DNA of 10,792 bases from contig JAISXN010000094.1 in assembly GCA_031270525.1 (NCBI GenBank), forward strand, positions 1 to 10,792, written 5' to 3'. The first letter of the stretch is position 1, and every line of letters begins with the position of its first letter. Both the position numbers and the translations under genes were made by a program. Shown piece after piece: positions 1-6,072 of the stretch. The DNA comes from Candidatus Symbiothrix sp. (GTDB lineage Bacteria; Bacteroidota; Bacteroidia; Bacteroidales; Azobacteroidaceae). The notes under the pieces were generated by a model. The model saw nothing but the letters and a program-made list of their open reading frames with translations, did not search any database and was not told the origin of the DNA.

Positions 1-205
1 CATACTATATACTATTAAATTTACTAAGTAAAAAAATTATTGCAAAATTAACATTATCCATTTAATGGAATTATTAATAACACAATTAATATTTAGATTA
101 ATAAGGATTAATTTTTATAGAAAAACTAAAATAATCATGATATCCGGGTACTTCCCTGATAATTTATATTACACAAACCAGCCAAAAGTAAAACTCTGAT
201 AGTTG
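1..205. other. AT-rich non-coding left flank
   Basis: No convincing gene lies here; both strands are very AT-rich with many stops. On the minus strand the block at 43-50 reads TAATTTTG followed by C, which fits the Bacteroidota -7 consensus TAnnTTTG. It could start a leftward transcript beyond the window, but I see no matching -33 TTG at the right distance, so this is weak. A short imperfect dyad around 141-160 (GGG paired with CCC, flanked by ATC/GAT) lies downstream of the Nudix gene and could help end that transcript, but it has an internal mismatch and no T-run. Confidence 0.4.
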
Positions 206-688
206 TTACAATTGAGCCCACTCATTCTCAAAATTGGGAGTAAAAACCGATTTTCCCTGATTGCTTTTAATCTCTGAAATCGACCAGAAGCGTATTTGGT
301 CTATTTCTTTTTTCTCAAATTCGAAAGGTCCGTCATATACGGTTTTGTATGAATAGACTAATTCTTTTTCGATCTCCGATTCAAAAATGTAGGATTGGAG
401 AAATTCCGGAATAAAGTTTTCTATGCCTAATTCTTCTTTGGCTTCCCGGTACAAAGCATCTTCGACCGATTCTCCGAAATCGACATGCCCGCCGACAGAA
501 GTATCCCATTTGCCGGGCTGAATATCTTTGTTCGCCGCACGTTTCTGCAACAATAAATCTCCTTGACTGTTAAATACATGTAGATGTACGACCGGATGCA
601 AAACTTTGCTGCCGTTATGACATTCGCGACGGGTAGCTTGTCCGGTTACTTTTCCCGATTCGTCAACCAAAGGGAACATTTCTTCCAT
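206..688 (-). CDS. YfcD-like Nudix hydrolase
   Basis: This 160-residue protein is a Nudix hydrolase, an enzyme that cleaves a nucleoside diphosphate linked to another group. The Nudix box is complete at residues 67-89: G67, E73, R81-E82, E85-E86, G88-I89, fitting GX5EX7REUXEEXGU. The glutamates bind the catalytic metal. The N-terminal part (residues 6-22, PLVDESGKVTGQATRRE) and the KRAANKDIQPGKWD stretch resemble the IPP-isomerase-like branch that includes E. coli YfcD, so the substrate cannot be read from sequence. There is no signal peptide; it should be cytoplasmic. The start lies 19 bases after the tatC stop on the same strand, so it is probably the last gene of the tatA-tatC operon. Family assignment is sure; substrate unknown. 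Confidence 0.9.
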   Translation of the reverse strand: MEEMFPLVDESGKVTGQATRRECHNGSKVLHPVVHLHVFNSQGDLLLQKRAANKDIQPGKWDTSVGGHVDFGESVEDALYREAKEELGIENFIPEFLQSYIFESEIEKELVYSYKTVYDGPFEFEKKEIDQIRFWSISEIKSNQGKSVFTPNFENEWAQL

Positions 689-707
689 AAATAAATCTCA
701 AAAGGAA

Positions 708-1529
708 TTAAATTTTGTCTAACGAAACTTCAGCGTCATCCTCTTTCGGATCGGCTTTCACTAAAAGGATACTAAACTCATACAGCGCATACAACGGAAT
801 GAAAACCAAAGACAGCGTGAAGGGGTCTCCCGTAGGCGTGATAATTGCGGCGAGAAACAACAAAGCTACAATGGCATGGCGGCGGTAGGTTTTGAAAAAC
901 GACTTTTTCAAGATCCCGATTTGCGATAATAGCCACGAAATCAACGGCATTTCAAAAACAAGGCCCATTACGAATACCAATATCAGGAAATTATCCATGT
1001 ACGAATCAAGCGATACGGTATTGTGAATAGCGTCGCTCAAGGTATAATTGTAAAGAAAACGCAGAGTCATCGGGAAAATCAGGCTGTAACCGACAAGGCA
1101 TCCGACGAAAAACATAATGGAACCGAAAAGGAAAACCCAACGTACATTTTTCTTTTCATGTTCGTACAAGGCCGGACTGATAAAACGCCAGACTTCGAAC
1201 AGTATATACGGACAAATCAGTATCACCGCAATCCAGAACGAGGTGCTCAAGTGCCTGAAAAACGGAGCGGTTAAGTCAATATTGACCATGTCTATTGAAA
1301 AATTTTCGTCGCAAAAATCCGGAAGGCCGGCTATTGATTGACTTAATTTACACATCCATTCGTAAAGGAAAAAATCGGCTTTGGCAGGGGCCATGATGAC
1401 GTTGTCGAAGAACCACGGCATAATGATAAAACCTCCGATGGCAAAAACAAATAATGCAATAACAACCCGGAACAACGTCCAACGAAGTTCTTCCAGATGA
1501 TCCCAGAATGACATTTCCTGAGTGCTCAT
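708..1529 (-). CDS. tatC: Sec-independent protein translocase subunit TatC
   Basis: TatC is the multi-spanning inner-membrane subunit of the twin-arginine translocase and binds the RR signal peptide of folded export substrates. The 273-residue product has the expected six hydrophobic segments (about 18-40, 93-113, 131-154, 178-197, 217-231, 235-256). Family motifs are present: the N-terminal HLEELR at 11-16 with the signal-binding glutamates, FISPALYEHEKK at 116-127, the membrane-embedded E193 in FEMP, and TPTGDP at 231-236. The first periplasmic loop is long (about 41-92) and holds C60 and C73, which might form a disulfide (inference). The N-terminal ATG at 1529 is preferred; an internal Met at residue 6 is possible but would leave only four residues before the conserved HLEELR. 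It sits 17 bases after tatA and 19 before the Nudix gene, a likely operon. Confidence 0.96.
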   Translation of the reverse strand: MSTQEMSFWDHLEELRWTLFRVVIALFVFAIGGFIIMPWFFDNVIMAPAKADFFLYEWMCKLSQSIAGLPDFCDENFSIDMVNIDLTAPFFRHLSTSFWIAVILICPYILFEVWRFISPALYEHEKKNVRWVFLFGSIMFFVGCLVGYSLIFPMTLRFLYNYTLSDAIHNTVSLDSYMDNFLILVFVMGLVFEMPLISWLLSQIGILKKSFFKTYRRHAIVALLFLAAIITPTGDPFTLSLVFIPLYALYEFSILLVKADPKEDDAEVSLDKI

Positions 1530-1546
1530 TCGGACGGTATAAAGAG

Positions 1547-1753
1547 TTATTTTTTATCGTTTAAAGGATCATCGGACTTGATATCTTCTTCTATTTCCTT
1601 CATGCCGTCTTTAAATCCTCTGATACCTTTTCCGATTCCTTTCATCAATTCGGGAATTTTCTTGCCTCCAAAAAGCAGAAGAATAACAATGAAAAGAATA
1701 ATCAACTCCCAACCTTGGGGCATCCATAAAAGCGTAAATAATAGTGTTTGCAT
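1547..1753 (-). CDS. tatA: Sec-independent protein translocase subunit TatA
   Basis: TatA (68 residues) oligomerises around the TatC-substrate complex to let folded proteins across the inner membrane. The sequence shows the usual short architecture: one N-terminal membrane segment (about residues 15-28), the hinge FGGKKIPEL at 28-36, an amphipathic helix (about 37-57) and a short acidic tail. No separate TatB is encoded nearby, consistent with Bacteroidota where TatA-type proteins appear to do both jobs. The start at Met1 fits related proteins that carry a short hydrophobic leader; Met11 is the alternative. It is the first gene of the tatA-tatC-Nudix unit and is divergent from fabD across a 122-base gap. 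Confidence 0.93.
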   Translation of the reverse strand: MQTLLFTLLWMPQGWELIILFIVILLLFGGKKIPELMKGIGKGIRGFKDGMKEIEEDIKSDDPLNDKK

Positions 1754-1792
1754 AATTTATTTTGTTTTTGTTGTTACGACCAAATCGGCACG

Positions 1793-1800
1793 CAAATGTA
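1793..1800 (-). promoter_or_regulatory. Putative -7 promoter element for tatA operon
   Basis: On the minus strand these bases read TACATTTG followed by C, an exact fit to the Bacteroidota TAnnTTTG -7 element, 40 bases before the tatA start. A TTTG lies upstream at 1815-1818, but its 14-base spacing is shorter than the usual 18-21, so the -33 part is unconvincing. Confidence 0.45.
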
Positions 1801-1821
1801 CGCAAATTTTATCACAAAATA

Positions 1822-1851
1822 TTGTCTATTGTCGCTTTTTTTATAATTTTG
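1822..1851 (+). promoter_or_regulatory. Putative fabD promoter (-33 TTG / -7 TAATTTTG)
   Basis: TTG at 1822-1824, 19 bases, then TAATTTTG at 1844-1851 followed by C, 24 bases before the fabD ATG. This fits the Bacteroidota sigma-ABfr consensus TTTG-N19-TAnnTTTG well. It lies back to back with the putative tatA promoter. Confidence 0.6.
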
Positions 1852-1875
1852 CAGCCAATTTAAAAACAAATATTT

Positions 1876-2754
1876 ATGAAAGCGTATGTATTTCCCGGTC
1901 AGGGCGCCCAATTTTCGGGCATGGGCAAAGATTTGTATGAAAATCATTCCTTAGCAAAAGAATTGTTTGAAAGCGCAAATCAGATTCTGAATTTCCGTAT
2001 TACGGATTTAATGTTTGAAGGCTCCGATGAAGACCTTCGCCAAACCAAAGTTACTCAACCGGCTATATTTCTACATTCGGTTGTTTTGGCAAAAACTTCA
2101 GGCGATGAATTCCGTCCGGAAATGGTTGCCGGACATTCCTTGGGCGAATTTTCGGCTTTGGTCGCCGCCGGTGCATTGTCGTTTGAAGACGGTTTGCAAT
2201 TGGTTTACAAAAGAGCTTTGGCTATGCAAAAAGCAGGAGAAGAGAATCCGGGAACAATGGCTGCCGTTTTAGGTTTGCCGGATGAAAAAGTGGAAGAAAT
2301 TTGTGCGGAAATCGACGATATCGTTGTTCCGGCCAATTACAATTGTCCGGGTCAAGTGGTGATTTCCGGAACCATAAACGGCGTTGACATCGCTTGCGAA
2401 CGCATGTTGGCCACAGGCGCCAAAAGAGCTTTGAAGCTCAAAGTCGGCGGCGCTTTCCATTCGCCCTTGATGGCGCCGGCAAAAGAAGAACTGGAAAAAG
2501 CAATCCATACCACAATGTTTCAAACGCCGGTTTGTCCGGTTTACCAAAATGTCGGCGCCACCGGTGAAACCAATCCCGATATCATCAAAGCCAACCTGAT
2601 TACCCAACTGACGGCTCCTGTGAAATGGACGCAATCGGTGCAAAATATGATTGCGGCGGGCGCAGATGATTTTACGGAATTAGGTCCCGGAAGCGTTTTG
2701 CAGGGATTAATAAAGAAAATTAACGGAGAGGTTTTGACGCAAGGAATTTCGTAA
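1876..2754 (+). CDS. fabD: Malonyl-CoA:acyl carrier protein transacylase FabD
   Basis: FabD moves the malonyl group from CoA to acyl carrier protein, supplying malonyl-ACP for type II fatty-acid synthesis in the cytoplasm. The 292-residue length is normal for the family. Visible key residues: the N-terminal FPGQGAQ with Q9, the nucleophile elbow GHSLGE with catalytic S88, R113 that binds the malonyl carboxylate, N156, and the catalytic H195 in GAFHSPLM. The C-terminal ELGPG motif is also present. The start ATG follows a good promoter and gives an N-terminus (MKAYVFPGQG) that begins right at the first strand, so it is well supported. The gene stands alone on the plus strand and ends at a hairpin shared with the convergent dinD. 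Confidence 0.97.
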   Translation: MKAYVFPGQGAQFSGMGKDLYENHSLAKELFESANQILNFRITDLMFEGSDEDLRQTKVTQPAIFLHSVVLAKTSGDEFRPEMVAGHSLGEFSALVAAGALSFEDGLQLVYKRALAMQKAGEENPGTMAAVLGLPDEKVEEICAEIDDIVVPANYNCPGQVVISGTINGVDIACERMLATGAKRALKLKVGGAFHSPLMAPAKEELEKAIHTTMFQTPVCPVYQNVGATGETNPDIIKANLITQLTAPVKWTQSVQNMIAAGADDFTELGPGSVLQGLIKKINGEVLTQGIS

Positions 2755-2782
2755 GAAGAAGGTTATTTGATAACCTTCTTCT
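2754..2782. terminator. Bidirectional hairpin between fabD and dinD
   Basis: A perfect inverted repeat with 13-bp arms (AGAAGAAGGTTAT / its complement) and a TTG loop starts at the last base of the fabD stop codon. It contains the last codons and the stop of dinD (2763-2765). It can fold in transcripts from either side and probably ends both. There is no T-run right after it on either strand, so rho-independent termination in the classical sense is not assured; it may instead protect 3' ends. Confidence 0.65.
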
Positions 2783-3602
2783 CATCGTTTTTGAGCTTCC
2801 GTTCAACTTTTTTGATATCTTCAGCCGGAGGAAGCTTTTCCGGAATAATATTTCGCTTTATTAACATTTTCCTTACGGCAAAATTGTTATCAACATGTTC
2901 CCCTTCAATTGGATCTAACCCTCTCAGATCTTTTGTCTGTACATTTACGGAAGTCATTTCTGCAGCCAAATCCTTTGCTTTGATACTGATAGTCGGCAAA
3001 AAATCAGCGACAGGACGGCTCTCCGGCATTCCTAATTGACGTTTTAACTTGCCTGTACTCAATGAAAACAACGCTTGATCTCCTTTGGAACGGATAATAG
3101 CAAAACCTGCATCGTTTACATCACGTTCATACAATACTCGAGATAAAACTTTCTCTGTTTCAGCCAGTTTAGCTCTCGCTTTTACACGTTCATAGTCTAA
3201 AATGCGTTGTTCTATGACTTCCGCACGCCTTGTTTGAACAGCGAAGTAGTTCTGTGCGAAAGCGATAGGCTCTTTTTTACTGTCTCCATTTTGTGCAATT
3301 AAGTAACAAGCGTAGCGCGTTAAAAGGATGTCATCTATCTGTCTTTCAGCCTCTTTACCCAGCTTTATCATTTTCCTGACGTCAGGAAAATGATAATCTA
3401 TTTTTTGCCCCGCATTCTTACAAGATTCTTTTGCCTTTTCTATTACTTTAGCAAAATTTTCCCACTTGGTATAGCCTAAGAGAACCTGCAATTCTCTTGC
3501 ACTCCAACATTCAATTCCTTCTAATTTGGAAGATGCTTTTTCGAATTGTTCGAATAAAATTTTAATTTCTGAAGTTTTCATACTTTTAGGTTTGTTTGAC
3601 AT
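2763..3602 (-). CDS. dinD: DNA damage-inducible protein D family (DinD-like)
   Basis: This 279-residue protein matches the DinD family: a Bro-N-like N-terminal module with [12 protein letters not shown] at 33-44, then HFPDV at 71-75, [14 protein letters not shown] at 94-107 and YFAVQTRR at 119-126. In E. coli DinD is a LexA-controlled SOS protein reported to act on RecA filaments; the role here is inferred only. The open frame extends upstream to a Met at 3647, but a promoter (-7 at 3619-3626) lies downstream of that codon, so the start at 3602 is preferred; a second Met at 3581 is possible. No LexA-like operator was recognised. The gene lies between fabD and oxyR and could be an accessory insertion. 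A 32-bp perfect palindrome is embedded in codons 69-80. Confidence 0.85.
   Translation of the reverse strand: MSNKPKSMKTSEIKILFEQFEKASSKLEGIECWSARELQVLLGYTKWENFAKVIEKAKESCKNAGQKIDYHFPDVRKMIKLGKEAERQIDDILLTRYACYLIAQNGDSKKEPIAFAQNYFAVQTRRAEVIEQRILDYERVKARAKLAETEKVLSRVLYERDVNDAGFAIIRSKGDQALFSLSTGKLKRQLGMPESRPVADFLPTISIKAKDLAAEMTSVNVQTKDLRGLDPIEGEHVDNNFAVRKMLIKRNIIPEKLPPAEDIKKVERKLKNDEKKVIK
3365..3396. repeat. 32-bp perfect palindrome inside dinD
   Basis: The half-site TTATCATTTTCCTGAC (3365-3380) is followed with no spacer by its exact reverse complement (3381-3396); the centre is TGACGTCA. In dinD the centre falls on the codon boundary between D74 and V75, so codons pair as reverse complements (Y/I, H/M, F/K, P/R, D/V) and residues 70-79 read the same on the other strand. 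Function unknown. Confidence 0.9.
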
Positions 3603-3618
3603 AGTTAATAATAGTGCA

Positions 3619-3647
3619 CAAAGATACCGTTTTATCCGAATATACAA
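3619..3647 (-). promoter_or_regulatory. Putative dinD promoter
   Basis: On the minus strand TTG (3647-3645), 18 bases, then TATCTTTG (3626-3619) fit the Bacteroidota -33/-7 pattern, 16 bases before the dinD ATG at 3602. It lies in the gap after oxyR, so dinD can be expressed apart from the oxyR cluster. It also argues against the upstream Met at 3647 as the dinD start. Confidence 0.55.
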
Positions 3648-3674
3648 TAATATTATGCAAATAATTTTTTCGAT

Positions 3675-4616
3675 TTATAAATTCACTACATAATTTTTCA
3701 ATTCAGGATTCTGCATGGATTTTGGAACGGAACTTTTGATGATTTCTATTATAATCTGCAACATTGCGCTACGGACATATTCTTTGCTGACTACCAAACA
3801 TACTTCCCTGACGGCTGTCATGTTTTTAAATGCGCGTAGATTTTCCTGTTTGTCTTCGGACAAACCCATGGCGTGCATTTCCGGAACAATGGTTATCCCG
3901 TGATTGTAATCGACGATATGTATCAGTGTATCAATGCTTCCCGATTCGTATTTGATGAAAATATTTTCGGCGGAAGCTTTCCGTTTCATTTGGCACAAAC
4001 GTTCAATTTGTCCTCTCAGGCAATGTTCATTTTCTAAGAGCCAAACATCGTTTATGTCTATATCATCCAAATCAATTTCTTTTTCCGCGTATCTTTCATC
4101 CAGTGGAGAAACATAAGCATAAAATTTTTCGTAGTAGAGCGGATATTCCAATAATTCGGGGCGGTCGAGCGGGCCGGCCATTAAACCTCCGTCCAAAATC
4201 CCCTTTTGAATATCGTTAATCAGATTATTGGTTGTGCTCTCTTTCAGAATCAGTTCGATATCCTTGTATTTGCTGTTTTGTTTTTCGAGGATTGCAGGGA
4301 CTAAATAAGGCGCTATTGTTGGAATAATTCCCAGTTTGAAAGTTCCTTTGGTCGTATTTTGTTCGTTATCGACGATATCTTTGATTTGTTTGAAATATTT
4401 CAAACAAATACGAGCCTGGTCGATAATCAGTTTACCGATAGCCGTAGGCGCCACCGGATGTTTCGAGCGGTCGAATATTTTCGCGCCTAACTCTTCTTCC
4501 ATTTTTTGAATCATCATGCTCAGTGTCGGCTGTGTGATGCAACACACTTCGGCTGCTTTTGCGAAATGCCGGAAATTATCTACGGCGATTATGTATTCTA
4601 ATTGTTGAATGTTCAT
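3675..4616 (-). CDS. oxyR: Hydrogen peroxide-sensing LysR-type regulator OxyR
   Basis: OxyR turns on peroxide-defence genes after H2O2 oxidises a cysteine pair. The 313-residue product has the LysR winged helix at the N-terminus (about 1-60, with FAKAAEVCCITQPTLSMMI as recognition region), a linker helix (about 60-88) and a sensing domain. The redox cysteines are C199 in ENEHCLRGQ and C208 in ERLC, spaced and numbered exactly as in E. coli OxyR; T100, T129, H198 and R201 near the peroxide pocket are also present. VREVCLVV near 269-276 fits the family. This makes a functional sensor likely. The start is 4 bases after the stop of the PDZ gene, so translation is probably coupled. A 26-bp perfect palindrome overlaps codons 70-78 in the linker helix. 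Confidence 0.95.
   Translation of the reverse strand: MNIQQLEYIIAVDNFRHFAKAAEVCCITQPTLSMMIQKMEEELGAKIFDRSKHPVAPTAIGKLIIDQARICLKYFKQIKDIVDNEQNTTKGTFKLGIIPTIAPYLVPAILEKQNSKYKDIELILKESTTNNLINDIQKGILDGGLMAGPLDRPELLEYPLYYEKFYAYVSPLDERYAEKEIDLDDIDINDVWLLENEHCLRGQIERLCQMKRKASAENIFIKYESGSIDTLIHIVDYNHGITIVPEMHAMGLSEDKQENLRAFKNMTAVREVCLVVSKEYVRSAMLQIIIEIIKSSVPKSMQNPELKNYVVNL
4384..4409. repeat. 26-bp perfect palindrome inside oxyR
   Basis: The half-site ATTTGTTTGAAAT (4384-4396) is followed directly by its exact reverse complement (4397-4409); the centre is AAATATTT. It overlaps oxyR codons I70 to I78 in the linker-helix region. It contains LysR-like T-N11-A spacing, as many AT-rich dyads do. It may be an internal operator or a chance or mutational product; unknown. 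Confidence 0.85.
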
Positions 4617-4620
4617 TTTT

Positions 4621-6057
4621 TCAATTAACGTTTTCGAATAGGTCTTCCGTAATTATCAACGGTTTTATTTTCACTTCTATTTTTTGCTTGTTTCTCTCTA
4701 CAAGGAAAGTAATAATATTGGTGCCGGATAAATTGATATACGGTTCAAAATAAAACAAATAGGAGAATGTCGTATTGTAATCGGGTTTCATAAATTCCCT
4801 GTATACTTCGGCGTATTGGAATTTGTCCCAAAACATACATTTTGTAAATCCTTCCGTATTAGTATATTGCGTTTTCGGATCACGCAAGTTCATTGTATTA
4901 AAAATGAATTGTTTGTATTTATTGTCGGCTGACTTTAGATTGTCAATAAACTTAATTCCATTGATTTTCAATATTTTGTCTCCAATTTGCAAATCAACAT
5001 TTGAAGCAGGCGATAAGCGGTCGATACTGACGATTTCTTTCAATTTGTCGATATTGTAGTTGATTCCGGTATAATTGTAGCGCGAACGAGCGTAATGAAA
5101 TTTTACCGTTTCATTCGATTTAATATAAGGATATTGCATCAGCATCAAAGGAATATGAAATACGGCATATTTATCCAAAGTATAACTTCCCGATTGAATG
5201 AGTTCGTTGGCCTCACATTCCCAAACAACGGCAGTCCTGTCTCCGGTCGAAAGTTTTTTGTCGATAAATCGAACGCCCAGATTCAGTAAATATTCCGCCT
5301 GTTTGGAATTAATCAAAGGATTATAGTAAACAGGCAAAGAGACCATTTTTCGAGCGGCAACATCATAACGGATTTCGGTAGGAAGTTTAGCGGCATTATT
5401 ATTTTTATTGTAATTCAGGTTTTTATTGTAAGAATAATAAGTATTGATAATCAAATCGGGATTCTTCCGCACATACCTTAATCCTTTTTTTTCCAAGGAA
5501 GTACGGATAGAAGAGGTGATAATTTCTTCCAGTTTCCTATTGTTTTCGCCGACAGGAGCAAATCCGAAAGTTTTATACGACTTGAAATTCGCGCCGGGAG
5601 CGGCATTTGTATTAAACGGACAAGTAAACGTTTGATTTTGTGAATCTTCCAAACTGTAAAACGAATAAACGCTTGCCAGGTCTTTTTCGGTAATTGCATT
5701 TGCCAATGTACATTGCTTAGTTAAAGTAACGACTTTGGAAACCTCTTCCAAGTTGCTGATATTTAATGTTAATTGTCCTTTTCCAGAATTTCGCAGCCAA
5801 TCGGTAATCGTTTCAATCGTATGGCCCTCGGTATTTTTACCGTCTATTTTTTCGATAACATCATACGCTTTAATGCCGTTTACATCGGCCGAAGAGTTCG
5901 GAGTTACAGTCAGGACAAGCGGTTTGTTGTATCCCCAGCTTTTTTGCGCACTGATTTCGAAAGTGAAGCCATGACGGCAAACAGACACCGGCTCATCCTG
6001 AGCGGAAACAACGAAGCAACAATTCAAAAGAAATAAAAAGAAAATATTTTTTTTCAT
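4621..6057 (-). CDS. Secreted PDZ and DUF4136-like domain protein
   Basis: A 478-residue exported protein of unknown function. Residues 1-19 form a typical Sec signal peptide with a likely cleavage after VSA. A first PDZ-like domain spans about 29-115 (PNSSADVNGIKAYDVIEKIDG), and a second about 335-465 (LSPASNVDLQIGDKILKING). The middle (about 155-300) with FKSYKTFGFAP, IRTSLEKKGLRYVRKNPDLIINTYYS resembles DUF4136, a domain found in envelope proteins. No protease catalytic triad is seen, so this is not an HtrA-type protease. It should reside in the periplasm or be attached to the envelope. It starts 15 bases after the metY-like gene and ends 4 bases before oxyR, so all three probably share one transcript. 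Domain calls are by eye; the DUF4136 assignment is tentative. Confidence 0.75.
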   Translation of the reverse strand: MKKNIFFLFLLNCCFVVSAQDEPVSVCRHGFTFEISAQKSWGYNKPLVLTVTPNSSADVNGIKAYDVIEKIDGKNTEGHTIETITDWLRNSGKGQLTLNISNLEEVSKVVTLTKQCTLANAITEKDLASVYSFYSLEDSQNQTFTCPFNTNAAPGANFKSYKTFGFAPVGENNRKLEEIITSSIRTSLEKKGLRYVRKNPDLIINTYYSYNKNLNYNKNNNAAKLPTEIRYDVAARKMVSLPVYYNPLINSKQAEYLLNLGVRFIDKKLSTGDRTAVVWECEANELIQSGSYTLDKYAVFHIPLMLMQYPYIKSNETVKFHYARSRYNYTGINYNIDKLKEIVSIDRLSPASNVDLQIGDKILKINGIKFIDNLKSADNKYKQFIFNTMNLRDPKTQYTNTEGFTKCMFWDKFQYAEVYREFMKPDYNTTFSYLFYFEPYINLSGTNIITFLVERNKQKIEVKIKPLIITEDLFENVN

Positions 6058-6072
6058 AACGCATATCGTAAA

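Noticed and set aside
3603..3647. Fifteen-residue N-terminal extension of DinD
   Set aside because: A promoter lies between this Met and the 3602 start, and the extension does not resemble the family.
6001..6057. Possible lipoprotein signal in the PDZ protein (two cysteines at residues 13-14)
   Set aside because: The residues before the cysteine are L-L-N, which does not fit a lipobox; a signal peptidase I site after VSA is better.
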